Below are positions 11,472-23,192 of a stretch of 64,000 nt of DNA, piece after piece. Position numbers and translations under genes: made by a program. The notes below the pieces were generated by a model. That model was given only the letters and a program-made list of their open reading frames with translations. It made no database searches and was not told where the DNA came from. The stretch's first letter is position 1. The number at the start of each line of letters is the position of its first letter. The stretch covers positions 186,001 to 250,000 of the forward strand of contig JACGCK010000031.1 of NCBI GenBank assembly GCA_014925825.1, read 5' to 3'. Origin of the DNA: Pholiota molesta (Eukaryota; Basidiomycota; Agaricomycetes; Agaricales; Strophariaceae).

Positions 11472-12205
11472 AGACCGATCTAAAGATACCCTACTCGCTT
11501 TTTCGATCAGTGAGCATGGACATGAAGATACCATAGTGATATATACAGATTGCATACACAAACTAACTAATGGAATATACAGAAGACATACATTACAAAC
11601 TAGCTATTCAACGTCTGTGGAAATTTGCGTCTCGGCGACCTACGCATAATAACAAGCATTTTTACATCACAAGATAGAGCATTTTCTTTTTCGTCAATGA
11701 ACAACGAACGAGGCGAATGAACAAGCAAAAAGCAACAACGATAGTGGGCCCCAAGAACCCGCTGGAGGCTCGTGTCAGAAGATAACACTGCGCACAAAGC
11801 GCAATAGAAATCGACGATGCAACCTGCCATTCTGTTCTTCGCAAGATGGCAAGTCAGATCTGACTCGTGGCTGCATGTCCTAACTGCTGGAGTCAAGCAC
11901 GCGCATATTATTGTGCAACAGCACACTACGCTGCGTGACGCGGTTGCTTGGGGTATTGAAACCAGGTGGTATGCAGCACAAAAGCGAAAATACAATGTTT
12001 GAATTGCGACAAGGACATGTTTTCAAGGACATGCAAGCTATACTTATGCTGGAGTGGGCCATCGATTAGCGTTAATGTTCTCACAATCTACAGGGTGGAG
12101 TAATGGAAGTATTGGTGGATAATGCCGCGAGGAGATGAGAGGCCAATGCAGTAGGAGCTTCTTGGGGTATCTATAAACCCGGTGAGTGAAGAGCGACATG
12201 CTTTA
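11472..12205. other. intergenic between convergent genes
   Basis: 3' flank of HD-domain copy 2 and 3' flank of the minus-strand hydrolase. Short open frames only, with nothing recognisable. Confidence 0.5.
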
Positions 12206-13313
12206 TTAATCGGAATAGCTTACCAGATGGCCGACATTCAGCTTCACTATGGAGGCAAAACGACGCCCAGACTTTGGATCGATCAATGCGGCGTGTACGT
12301 GGGCTGGAATCAAATCCGGAATGCTACCGAGGATAAGATGCACGGGAATCAGGTGGCATATTCTATTCAGCACCTCCACAGGTTTGATTGGGCCATCTTC
12401 GTCCATGTACATCGCCACTTCTTGCTCACGCGTGCAGCACAACCTGTAGTTCGAGATGGGTGCACTCCAATACAAACCATGCCGCTGCAGCGGGACGTAA
12501 TTGAGAAGAAGACCCACCACGCGGAAAAGATGATGACGTACCACGAATAGGTTCAGCACTCGGGCATCCCACTTGGCACCGCGTCGCCGCGGATCGTTGT
12601 AGTCCTGGATGGCCTCTTCGAGTGTCGGCCAGCATTTGGTGCGTTTTCGGGCTCGGTTCACCAGTTTTGTGCGGAGATCGAGAAGGTGGTGGCGCCCCTC
12701 TACACTGAGCATCGGCTCAATGGTAATGAGCATCGAAAACGCGAACGCGGGTTGCATGGCCTGGAGGAGCAACCTAAGAGGCTATTGAATGATCCATCTT
12801 TCATGAAACATCCAGGTGGAATACCTACATCGTATTAGCCCCCAGAGAATGCCCTATCCCTACGAGATTCCGACTCCGGAAGTCTACTCTGGCACCATCA
12901 TTCAAGCCAGCAGAAAGGAAGCGATGCACGGCTTGCGCGTATTTTTCACAGGAGACTGCGCACGACCATCAAAATCGAAATATGATAAGGAAAGGTGGAG
13001 ACCGACAATGCTCAAAACCCGGTCCTTGCAGCGTCTTTCTATTCCTCTCGCCTGCTTCACCGTGGTTCGGGCAGTCAATTGCCCAGGCTTCACGAATGAC
13101 AGCCATCGGCTGAGGCTGCGATGCCATTTCGAACAGATCTTCTAGGGCCGGTTCCCATGTCTCTTTGTGGAAACTTGTCGAGTGGAGGACAATAAGCGTC
13201 TGCGCTATAGGGTTGTCCACGTTCCTTTCGAACTCTGGCACCCAGTACCGCTTTGCAACGATAAAAAGGGAATAGTTTAGCGATGGGGGAAGAACATAGG
13301 ACTCGACGAGCAT
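12206..13313 (-). CDS. alpha/beta hydrolase fold protein
   Basis: Predicted 329-residue alpha/beta hydrolase; substrate unknown. Exons on the minus strand: 13313-13019, 12955-12829 and 12773-12206, with introns gtttt..gcgcag and gtaggt..cttag. The first exon carries the LIVLHSTSFHKETWEP oxyanion-hole region and AIDCPNHGEAG. The second ends with the nucleophile elbow GIGHSLGANT, whose Ser is the expected nucleophile. The third carries the cap and core and ends near VGHLV, whose His is the likely catalytic base. The overall layout resembles the peroxisomal lipase-like AB-hydrolase group common in agarics (inference). Start chosen at MLVESYVLPPS, typical of the family. All three exons join in frame without correction. 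Confidence 0.85.
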
Positions 13314-13815
13314 CGCTGTAGGTTGGTTGTGGCTGTCGAAGGCAAGGTGGGTGGGCTTCCCTGCTTCTAGATTGCCTAGTAGCTATCTGACTTTATATAG
13401 CATGGTGTCAACTGACCGCGAGTCTAAGGCCAAAAACAACGCTGTTACCCTGCCTTGCGGTCACTCCACAGCGGATGTTGCGAATGCTATTTGTTCAGCT
13501 GCCTTTGAATTCCTGAATAGACCCTCCCATGGACCTCTTCGGGTTGAGTGATAAGATTTTGCAGGCTTGCGGGAAGCAAGACGGAGACCGTGATTACGAT
13601 GGGCCTGGAGGTTGGAACTTCCAATAGAACAAGTTAGGAACGTGCCGGCTATATACTTTAAACTTATCAGGCCCGGTCAACACGTCCTACCCTGCCCTAA
13701 GCTAATCACGCACATAATTAGAAATGGCGGTACCGCGTTCGTGACGAGTCACGACGCCGACGCGTCTAAATGAGTGTTGATCTCTACTGCTACCTAGTTT
13801 CCTCCCACCACAGAC
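13314..13815. other. intergenic, divergent promoters
   Basis: Shared upstream region of the minus-strand hydrolase and the plus-strand alkyltransferase. A TATA-like ttatatagc lies near 13393-13401. No gene supported. Confidence 0.5.
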
Positions 13816-14583
13816 ATGCCAGCTCAAAGGTCCAATATTAAACCTCGAAATTTGTCCCCAGCACACAGCGTGGAAGATGAATTGATTGCAGAGTGCCCAA
13901 TGACGACATCACCCTACTTCGACAATCTCGCCGCAAAAACGACTAGTCCCGCATTCTTGAGAGCCAATAACAATGATCGACAAGTAGAATCCAAAGGATG
14001 TGAAGTGCAACTGACATCACCTGCGCCTTCGTCTTTACCAAATGCTCGATTTCCGGTAACGCCTGAACTGCGAGATGTTTATAGAACAAAAGATGGAAAG
14101 GTTTGTGGTTTATACATATTGGAAAACGACGTTTACGATGGCTTCGAGCTCAACACAACCGTTCCATAGAAATTAACAGCTCACCAATGGGCTGTCTATG
14201 ACTTCATCCTGAACATACCTGTAGGCAAGGTCACAACGTACAAAGACGTTGCTTTAGCTGCTGGTGGCTCCCCTCGCTCTGGTAAGCAATTAAACATGAT
14301 TAGTAGTATACTATATTCGAAGCACGAAATTCACTTACCTCTTATACGCGATTCAGTCGGGAGCGCATTGAAAAACAATCCGTTTTGCCCGTATGTTCCA
14401 TGTCATCGAGTCATCGCATCCAATCTCTTTGTGGGCGGTTTTCATGGAGAGTGGGGCAAGGATCATAAAACTGGAACGCGATATAACGAAAAGCTTCAAA
14501 TTCTATCTCAGGAAGGAGTTCGCTTCAATGAGAAAGGTCAGCTTATAAGCAAAGACGACGCTTTATGGCATCCTTGTTCATGA
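13816..14583 (+). CDS. methylated-DNA-[protein]-cysteine S-methyltransferase (MGMT/Ogt)
   Basis: Suicide DNA-repair enzyme that moves alkyl groups from O6-alkylguanine to its own cysteine. Three exons: 13816-14100, 14170-14281 and 14357-14583, giving 207 residues. The in-frame TAG at 14167-14169 is the acceptor of intron 1 (gtttgt..catag), so there is no premature stop. Seen: TAHQWAVYDFIL, IPVGKVTTYKDVA (helix-turn-helix and Arg-finger region), and the active site PCHRV (Cys nucleophile) followed by GGFHG. The first 90 residues are Ser/Pro-rich and non-conserved, and probably disordered. The gene is clean apart from that. Downstream lies repeat-derived DNA. Confidence 0.92.
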
Positions 14584-14689
14584 TATTCATTGAACGTCGT
14601 CACTATATATTTGTATGTTTCAAAATCATATTATCCTTCAAATTATGATGTTCATGTGCTACTGTTGTTAAGATCTGTCTGAGCTCAAG

Positions 14690-15300
14690 GCAACTTTCCA
14701 ATCCAAATTCCTCATATCGCGAAGGTGTCCTCAAAAGTCATTGTCCATTTACCAATTAATAATCAATTACAGCGAATTATTCACTCGACGTCCACTGGCT
14801 ATCCAACCGGTGCGCGCTCGGGAAGAGCGCTCTGGTAACCCTGAGAAGCTGATGATTATGTCGAGGAGCAGACGTCGAGTTATATATGATTGGTCAAGTA
14901 GAATCTTTGCCTTGCACACAAACTACAGGTCTGAGTCCCAGTTGCCTACCGTCTCGGACGCATAGGAAAGCGTAGAGACCTCTTTTTTTTATTAAAAAAA
15001 AGGTCAACGTGATGTTCAAGCTCACCTTGATGTTGAAATGCGAAATGTGCATTTCAGATTCTGAAAGAGATGAGGCAAACGGCGAAAAAAAGTCTATTGT
15101 AGATGACTAGGCTAATAAGTCAAGTACCTTGGTGTACCTTTCACTGTTTCTGCCAGGGCCGATCAACATCCCAATTAATGGGCGCTTCGACGCATTATAG
15201 CATCCTTCATATTCATTGAGCTTCGTTACTGTATATTTGTAGATTTCTTCGAGATTTCCAGTTGTCGTACATATTGTTGTTCGGATTATGATGTTCATGT
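14690..15300. repeat. scrambled remnants of F-box / His-rich gene module
   Basis: No gene here, but pieces match DNA at 17.2-18.05 kb and, inverted, 31.6-31.9 kb. The stretch 14705-14800 (catatcgcgaaggtgtcctcaaa onward) resembles 17940-18040. The stretch 14830-14890 (ctctggtaaccctgagaag) resembles the 3' end of the F-box gene at 17210-17260. The stretch 15100-15170 resembles 17805-17875. These are old partial copies of the duplicated module. Confidence 0.6.
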
Positions 15301-15595
15301 GCTATAGCTCGACAACATAGTTGTGAAATTCCTGAAATTTGCTGGATCAGCGTAAGAGAATTGCATTACATAAAAAAGTGACTTTCTTCATACATGAAAA
15401 GTGTCAGGAATGTAGCGGGACGCTCTGAACTTCATACTTAGAATCAAATTCACGCTGATTCACGCCGTCCTAGCGGAGATTTAAATCCGTGGCTCACGAG
15501 TCACTAGTCCGCGGTTATTTTATGAGCGCAATTGTCTTTGTCTGATCGATATCTCCACAACCTACGCTGCACAAGGAACGCGAAGAGTCGAACTC

Positions 15596-17287
15596 TTGAA
15601 GCTGTCGCGAATGACTTTACCATCCACCTTCAATTGCCCAATATCCAAACTCGACCGTGATCTCCTCTGGAACATATTCACTCTCAACGTGACCGACAGC
15701 GCATACTTCTTGTATTGCTTAGCTGAAACCCATTGCAGCCCATTGAGAACAACACGGAGGTGCTCACAAGTTTGCACCTTTTGGCGCGAAATCATCATCG
15801 AATCTCCCTCTATCTGGGGAATGTGTATCGACTTGGACATGCTTGGACAGGAAAGTCCTGACTGGCGCAATGAGGTCCTTCGGAGGACAGGAAATGCATT
15901 GCTGTCTGTGCGGGCACGTCAAGAAAACGCCATTACTTCAGGCACCGGTGTGCACACATTTCTTATCGATTTGATTCACAAACATTGGGAAAGGCTATAC
16001 CTATTCGATGTGACTGTCGAATCCAACGAAACCCTGAACGATGCAAGGGTATGGAGCGCGTTTAGCCGCCCAGCCCGATATCTCATGGACTTTTCCATAT
16101 TCTCAGTAGGACATGCTTCAAATACACAAAGTATGATGATTCATCCAGCAGATTTTCGCCTGTTCTCGGACGACGCTCCACTTCTCACTCGTTTTTCTCT
16201 ACGCAGCCATCATCAAATCATCCTTCCTCTCAGTGTTCATCCTTTTCCATCCGTGTTTCTCACAGGAAAACTTCAAATTTTGAGTCTGCATCAGCCGATG
16301 GACCTCGCAGTTACTGATCTCCTCAATGCATGTGAGCAGATGCCACATTTGGAAATGCTGTCTATTACGCTCCGACAACTACTCCTAGACGATGGGCAAA
16401 ACATCTCTTTATCTTCCCGACCACATGTAGCCCTTCCAAGACTCAGAGCAATCAGCATTGCTGTCCCAGGCCTCGAAATATATCCAGCTTTTCTGGGCCG
16501 CATCGTCACATATCCCGGTTGCACCCTTCAAATGGAAACGACGCTTATTGGAACCGAAGCACAGGTGACGCAAACAGCAACAGCAAGCATTCAAAGCATG
16601 CAGTGTATCCTTTCCCAGTATTCAAACACCTTGTTCGACCATCATCGAGACGGGTCCTCCCGTGTGACAGACCTTAATCTGGCTATATATTCGGGCGGGC
16701 TAAACTTTACGACCTATCATCCACAATTTCACTTGCAATTACTGTCGGCTAGAAGCATACCAAGTCACATTCTTGAACCAGTTCTCAACACCATATCGAC
16801 TCTCAGATTCCCTGATACTATTTTTCGATTGGACCTTTTATGATCCCAAATGATCCTCAACTCACCAACTCCACGGCCACCCTCTCAAGATTATTCTTAG
16901 GATTGAGCTCAGTTACAGAGCTGTCTACTATTCCCACATGCCTCTCATATCTCTCTAGGCTTTCGGACTGCGCAGATTCTGTCTTTTTCCCTTTACTTGA
17001 GATTGTTTTTCTCTCTAGTATGGATGATTTCCACAACAAGGTGGAATACATAAAACATTCATTACCAACAGACACCACAGCACTCCCATCAAAGTCCTTG
17101 ATTTCACCAGGTCACATTGGCCGCTAGGGGATCTACGCTTCTTGGATGAGTCAACGGGCATGAAGGTAATCTGGGTACAAGATGGTGTCCTCATGGAATA
17201 TATATGCGGAAGTGGTAACCCAGAGAAGCTGTTGCTGGGAAGTGATACTGTCGACGTCGACGAGCAGACAGCCTCGAATTATTTATA
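15596..17287 (+). pseudogene. F-box-like protein, left copy with two frameshifts
   Basis: Paralog, in inverted position, of the intact gene at 32350-34014, with which it aligns from N- to C-terminus. Starts with MTLPSTFNCPISKLDRDLLW (second Met; 15611) and TTRRCSQVCTFWREI, the F-box-like domain, followed by a leucine-rich LRR-like region. The frame breaks at the t-run near 16836-16839 (LDLL then MIPNDPQ) and again near 17085-17100, before VLDFTRSHWPLGD. The end, SGNPEKLLLGSD..VDEQT, is kept, with the stop at about 17285-17287. Each break is a single missing base, so it could be an intact gene with assembly indels. Expected role: SCF substrate adaptor of unknown target. Confidence 0.78.
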
Positions 17288-17326
17288 AATTATGAGTAGT
17301 TGATAGACATTTCCGGAACTCCAATG

Positions 17327-17585
17327 CTATGCAAAATCTCTGCCTTGCGCTGACTCATCGTGGTCGTACCAAAGGATTTCGAGGTCGAAGCAGTTTCCCC
17401 AGATGGACGGCGGTTCGAGGATGACCGTGCGCCAGAAGCTGCACACTTGTGAGCACGAAACCGTGTTTGTCAAAGGGAAGAGATAGTGGCCCGGTGGGTC
17501 ATAGTCATATGGGTCGATCTCAGCATTGATAGTATAGCGGTCAAGTTTAGCTATGGGCACATCTGAGTTGAGTGGAAGCGCCATT
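17327..17585 (-). pseudogene. truncated F-box N-terminal fragment
   Basis: Reads MALPLNSDVPIAKLDRYTIN, then SCSQVCSFWRTVILEPPSIW, and then ends at FA-stop. This is only the F-box domain of the same family, with the leucine-rich part missing. The same truncated fragment, more decayed, sits at the mirrored place in the right copy of the module (about 32070-32330), so the truncation predates the inverted duplication. Confidence 0.65.
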
Positions 17586-17779
17586 TTGAAGGCAAGATAC
17601 TTGTTGAACTTGTGTTGATGACGAACTTGGAACGAACATTTCAGAGATCGATCATTGGATCTTTCAAACTCCGCAGAACGGCCGAGTACTTGAGACAAAC
17701 TTGAGAGCAAGGAAAGCCAAAGGACGAGTGCGCACTCTTTTTATTTAAAAACAATTTGGCACTAAAAAAGAGAATATGG

Positions 17780-18078
17780 AAAGTTGAAATGAAACAGTCC
17801 ACGGTAGATTACTAGCGAGTCAAGCGTGTACCGTTCACTACTTTTGCTAGGCCGATCAGCGTCCACGGTCAAATACGATTCCAGTAAGATAAACCGTAAA
17901 CCCCACAGAAATCCGAGGCAATTCTCCAATTTAAAATCTCAAATTCCTCTTATCGCGAAGGCGTCCTAAAACCCCATTGAACCATTTGCCAACTATCCCA
18001 AGGAATGACCCACCCGGCGTCGACCGGCCAGCTAACCGGTGCGCGCTTGTGGATAAACACTAAGCGCACGTGGGGATA
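17780..18078. repeat. module spacer, left copy
   Basis: Matches the reverse complement of 31625-31915: agtccacggtagattactagcgagtcaag, the gatcgcgaaggcgtcc-type block and the taaccggtgcgcgc block are shared. It links the His-rich gene to the F-box fragment in both copies of the inverted module. Confidence 0.7.
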
Positions 18079-18914
18079 TTATTTCACCCCAGAGTGGTCT
18101 AGGTGGCTGAAGAGGGCCTCTCTAGGGGATGGTGTGGCGGAGGCGGAGGATTTGCGGGCGGCTGCATGGGCATGCATGCAGGGGAACATATGAATATTTT
18201 CTTTGTCGTCTTCGGGTATGTGGAGGTCGAATGGGGAGATGTAGTCTTTGAGGCCGAACTTCGGCGAAGTTGGTTGGTACCGAACGTATGTGCCGTAGGT
18301 GGGCCGTGGTAGATCTGAATTGAACGAGCGCGAGATGTATCTCCTGAAATATTCTGGGCGCCTGAAGCCCATGTCGCGATACAGGCCGGCATCGATTTCA
18401 TCAAGGATGATGCTCGCATATTCTTTCATGGCTTCGTAGGATGGATTAATAGGAAATCTGCAAATAATTTTGATCAGTCATTCTGAATTGATCAAATATG
18501 CGTGTACAAGAGACATACTCTTTTGTTGGTAGACGGGGCTAAATTTAGTGCAGAACATGATATCGTCTCCTCGAAAGACGTGGTAATGAGGCGCAAAAGG
18601 CAAGGCGGTTGAGACCTCGATCTTGACATCTGAGAACGTCGAAAAGTAGTTGCGACGCTTGATTGTGGGGTAGTGGTGATGGACGTGGTGATGGTAGTCT
18701 CGTCCCACCTGAATTCCTCCACTAGTGTGGGGGTGTTCGCCGTTGAGGACCAATCAACTGGGCGGACATCCGTGGTGTCAGTGGCTCTATGGACGTGATA
18801 GTCGCCGAAGACCTGGGTGAATTTCCATCGTTGATAGTGACATTGTCTATCCCAGAAAACATGTTCATCGTGGCCCTGGGCTGAGGCGGCGCGCCGTCAC
18901 TGGCCATGTTCGCC
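18079..18914 (-). pseudogene. His-rich small protein, left copy with frameshifts
   Basis: Paralog of the intact gene at 30747-31624. Seen: MNMFSGIDNVTINDG near the N-terminus, then QVGRDYHHHVHHHYP, FRGDDIMFCTKFSPVYQQK before an intron (about 18521-18462), and EYASIILDEIDAGLYRDMGF through to FSHLDHSGVK at the stop (18079-18081). One base is missing in the a-run at 18822-18824 (NDGK would continue FTQV), and the frame changes again before SGGIQVGRDY. Function unknown. The N-terminal motif MFSG..NVTI..G.F..V.GD is also common at the start of agaric proteins associated with NACHT domains (recollection, not checked). Confidence 0.65.
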
Positions 18915-19790
18915 ATCGTGCCACCGGATGTGTTTCGACGGCCTAGCCGACCTTAAACTTGGAGATGACGCACGAAGGATGTATCGGTGAGAATGAACCA
19001 GCCGTGGAGTTGATAACGAAAGAGAAGTTTGCAGCTTCACAAAACCCATCCAACCGATCCTATTTAATGGGACTTTGGGCTTGCGAGGATGGGATCGGAT
19101 TACAATTAATGCTGTGAAGGTGACAATGAGTGCGATCCCGGCCACCGTGTCCACAAGGCTATGCAGGTTCTAGTTGGGTCTTACTTGAATACTTACTAGC
19201 ACACCATTGGCTACGTTATATGTACATTTACACCCTAACTTGCTGACACAATCGGGGAACATCGTACCTGTTCGAGTATTCGACATGAGATTCGGCTACT
19301 TCCGCTTGCCATATGCATCGCAGTTGATCTATTTGGGCCAGCGCTTAATTTGTGCACTGCCTAAGCGCTGCCTATTTTAGATGCATCGATGATTACTTGC
19401 TAGGATTGATGATGTATTGATGATTGCACATCGGAATACACCGCGTCTTCAATGAATTCGGAGGTCAATAAAGGCTGTGTCCCCTACTTTAAACCTTCAT
19501 CTATGATAGCTATGCTGCGGGCGGGCTCCGAGATGTCAGTTTTTCCGGAAGGTATAGTAATCTTAAAGACGGATAAATCGACCTACATGCTTCGGCCATT
19601 GTCGATGAAACATCTTTGCTAAAGTCGAATTTATCCGTCGAGCGCCCACCCACCCCGCATTCATCCGCGTTCAATGGCGAAATCAAAGGGACCGTAACGA
19701 GATGTACAGTAGGTTAGACTAAACTAGTCAATCGATCGTTGCACCATTGCAGTATGACATTCTTTTAATGATTGCGAATCGATTTGACCT
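18915..19790. other. intergenic, no supported gene
   Basis: Upstream of the left His-rich copy. Short open frames only. Confidence 0.5.
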
Positions 19791-19799
19791 TATGAAAGA

Positions 19800-20500
19800 G
19801 ATGAAAGAAGTAAAATAGTCCACGGTAGATTACTACTAGGCGAGTCAAGTGTGTGCTTTAGTGAGGAATTCAAGTAGGATAAATCGCAAGCCCCAACCCT
19901 ACAGGAATTCGTGGCAATTTTTCGATTTTAAAATCCAAAATCCTCTTCTCACCAATCTTTGCTGATCGCGATTATCCTGATGAAGGATCCATTAACCAGC
20001 GGTCCTATACATGCTTAAGAATAAGCGCTGAGCGCGCATGGAAAATTTATTATTTTACCCCAGACCTAGAGTGGTCGAGGTGGCTTGAATGTGCTCGAAG
20101 GTATGAAGGTCAAACAGAGAGAGAGGTAGACTTTTGAGGTTGAATCTCAATGAAGAATTTGACTGGTATGAGGTATAGTATTTTGATCCATAGAACTAGG
20201 TACAACAGGTAGATACAAAGAACCTCAGATCTGTGTGATATTTATGAGCCATGGAGCATGGTGTGTTATTCTTGGAATGTGCGGCATGTACGCTGAATAT
20301 CCTGACCTGTTGAAGCCCATGTCGCGGTATAAACATCTATTTCGTAAAGTATGACGCTGGCATATTTTTACATCGCTTCGTAGAATGGATCAACGGGTAA
20401 ATCTGCAAACGATGTCTGTCAACATTTATATCAAGATGGGGCCAATTTTGTGCAGAAGATGATGTCTCGAGAGATATGGTAATGAGGGTACGGGTACATG
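19800..20500 (-). pseudogene. third, degraded copy of the His-rich gene and its spacer
   Basis: The block 19815-20060 matches the module spacer (agtccacggtagattactac, then the gcaattttt and aatcctctt blocks). The block 20060-20500 matches the minus-strand His-rich gene from its stop region (accccagacctagagtggtcgaggtgg) through gttgaagcccatgtcgcggtat to ttttgtgcagaagatgat. Large internal deletions and stops show real decay, not just one-base indels. Confidence 0.6.
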
Positions 20501-21577
20501 ACCATGGATACGTACGGTAATCAGGTCCGTATTACTTGGTACTTATAAAACTGTCGATCTGGATTCTGGGGCGTGAAAATAAAATATATGGTCTAGGCAA
20601 AGAACCATTGCCTCTATTCTTCAATAAGGTAAAGACAAACCAGATATAAGGGAGCTTTGACTTGGCCATTACCTCTCTTAGTGTAAAACCCCACGTCGTC
20701 TCTCACTCCGAGGCCCCGTCTCCTATTCTTGCCATCACAATCCCACTCGACGAATCTGCTTTCCCTGAGCGAAGACGCTGTGGAGGGTGGATCAAAAGTC
20801 GATACAGAGTTGATAAAAATCAACGTTCCTAGCCTGCTTGGACGATAGAGCATCTGACATGGACGGCGTTTGTCTCCCGCGTGGCTTGGAGTGGGGAAGA
20901 CGGAGGTACTACGCCCATCTGATCCTGGAGAGACTCTATATGTATAATCAGAGGACGATCAAGGACAAAGATGGGTGATGATCTTGGGAGATTAGATTAA
21001 TGAATGGACTTTCGGTCTGAAAAACATCTCGTGAGGCTATTGTGCTTGGGGAAGAACGTTCTTGTTATCTGAATGGAAGCGCTTGAGCCGACCTCGAGGC
21101 GGGGTGTGTTGCGAAATACCGCGAGTTTCTATTACCTTTGCATAACCCTGGAACATGTGTATGACATACCCCACGGTCAGCGCAGGGATCTCACCAACAC
21201 AATGCAGCTTCTCCTGAGTTCTAGACTTTGAAGGTATCTCTACATGGAGTTATTTTATTACTGATCGCCGTATCGTTGAGCATAGAGCTTGCAGTGACAT
21301 AGCGTTCATAGCACACGTCTTAAGATGGCTAGAGATAATCAGGAGGGTGGATAGGAAGCGGTGGAGGAGGGAGAGAGCAAGCGCTTGTCATCTAGATTTG
21401 CAGATTGCCACTTGCCGAAACTAAGGTCCAGAGAAGCCGATCGGGATTGCCTAATTTGGAAGCGAGATGGGGCTCACCCCAGGGTGTATTTTTTATTCGT
21501 GAGCGCATCTTCCGTTTCTCATCATCTCCCTTTCTTCCCCCACCACCACCACCTCCGCAAACGAGGAGAAGGAGATA
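20501..21577. other. intergenic, upstream of NEP1
   Basis: No supported gene. A long open frame from 21361 runs into the NEP1 coding frame, but its first 70 codons look like 5' UTR. A CT-rich and CCACC-rich stretch (about 21530-21560) directly precedes the likely NEP1 ATG. Confidence 0.45.
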
Positions 21578-23192
21578 ATGTCGGCCACCGCACGCACGAC
21601 CGCGACTGTGCCCGCTCGACGCCGGCGTCACTCGGGCTCCATGGATGCTGGCGACCCAAATCTCCGTACAACTTATTCAACACCGCAAAGACGAACACGA
21701 ATCTGGGCATCGAGCCCCCACCCCGGCCCAAGTCGACGCCGGGCGAGCGGCCAGCGCAGCGCCGGCGGCAGAAGAGCCCCACGCCGAATAACGAGGCGGC
21801 AGAGGGCGACGACGGCGACGGCGACGGCGGATACGGGGGAGAAGGCGCCAACACCGACGCAGACCCCACGCCCGTGATGCAGATCGACCAGGAGATGCAC
21901 AGTCCAGCGCCCCGCAGGGTCCTCGATCATTCGGCGGCTCCCATCACGATCCTGAAAAACACACACAACCACAACACCCCTTCTTCCGCTACCACCACCA
22001 CCACCACCGCCGGCGAACGCCCCACGCGCCCCCTCCCCGCATCCAAAGCACGAAAGATGGCTTCAACAGCCGGCACGGCGCAGAACGCGAACCCGCACGC
22101 CCCGGTCCAGCACCCCGCGAACCCGGCGATGCTGCCTGTGCAGGCGCACGTCCCCAAGGGCCCCGCGGCGCTCACGCAGCGCCGCCTCTTCGTCATCCTC
22201 GAGCAGGCGTGCTTGGAGGCGTACAAGGTCTCGGCGGCGGCGGCTCGGGCTCCGGAGGCAAGGGGCGGGGCGGGAAGGACGGCGGGGAGGCCAAGTACAC
22301 GCTGTTGAACTGCGATGATCACCAGGGCATTTTGGCTAAAACTGGGAGGGACATTGCGGATGCGCGGCCGGATATCACACACCAGGTGAGTATTCGCGCT
22401 CTTTTCATGTTTGGCCTCTTTTTTCTCTTTTTTTGACACCTTTGATGCCTCGTGGATGAGTCTAATTTTCTTGTATTTTTAGTGTCTTCTTACTCTCCTG
22501 ACTCGCCTTAAACAAGGCTGGTTTGCTTCAAGTGTACATCCACACCGCTCGCGGTGTCCTTATCGAGGTCAACCCGCATGTTCGCATCCCGCGCACGTTC
22601 AAGCGCTTCAGCGGGCTCATGGGTACGTACATTTTCCCCGCCCATCCGTCATTAATCCATCTAACCGCAATCAGTGCAACTGCTCCACAAGCTTTCCATC
22701 AGAGGCGTTAACGGCCCAGAAAACTGCTCAAAGTGGTCAAGGTACGCTTCTCGCACCCTCTTTCGTTATCGCCCCATCTCTGACATAAACGGCGTCCAGA
22801 ACCCCGTTATCGATCATCTGCCGCCGAACACGATCAAGCTCAGTATGTGTTCTTTTCATTTTGCGTAGGGAGCTTCGCTGCTCACTCGGCGTTCTCCTTG
22901 TTTCCAGCGCTGTCAGGTGATGCCCCGACCCAGCGGCTGTCCAAGTATCTCCCGACCCTGCCGACGACGCATAATATTGCGGTGTTTGTAGGCGCTATGG
23001 CGCGCGGTCGGGACGACTTTGCGGATGCGTATGTGGATGAGAAGATTGGTATCAGCGAGTATCCGCTGAGTGCGAGTGTGGCGTGCGGCAAGGTGCGTAT
23101 CTCTTAGCTTCGGATATCTACGAGATCGCTGACCCGATGCCTCTATTTCGCAGTTCTGCTGCGCACTCGAAGAACTTTGGGACATCGTTTAG
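21578..23192 (+). CDS. EMG1: 18S rRNA pseudouridine N1-methyltransferase Nep1/Emg1
   Basis: SPOUT-class methyltransferase needed for 40S ribosome biogenesis in the nucleolus. Core seen: [45 protein letters not shown], an intron (22386-22482), [63 protein letters not shown] and [13 protein letters not shown], ending [11 protein letters not shown]. Five exons. The near-invariant CLLTLLDSPLNKAG after intron 1 is present only if two single bases are restored (ctg/gac and cct/tta, 22499-22512), and a third is missing in the ggcggcggcgg run at 22231-22244. Since the gene is essential where studied, these look like assembly errors. The N-terminal 150 residues are low complexity. The true start is uncertain: 21578 (other frame), or as late as 22057. 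Confidence 0.9.

Noticed and set aside
14160..14170. In-frame TAG suggesting the alkyltransferase is a pseudogene
   Set aside because: The TAG is the acceptor of a 69-nt intron (14101-14169). Spliced, the protein is 207 residues and complete.
21361..22308. A 315-codon frame taken as the NEP1 N-terminus from 21361
   Set aside because: Its first 70 codons read like 5' UTR, and the likely family start (MSATARTTA at 21578) is in another frame. Only the part from about PKSPYNLF onward looks coding.
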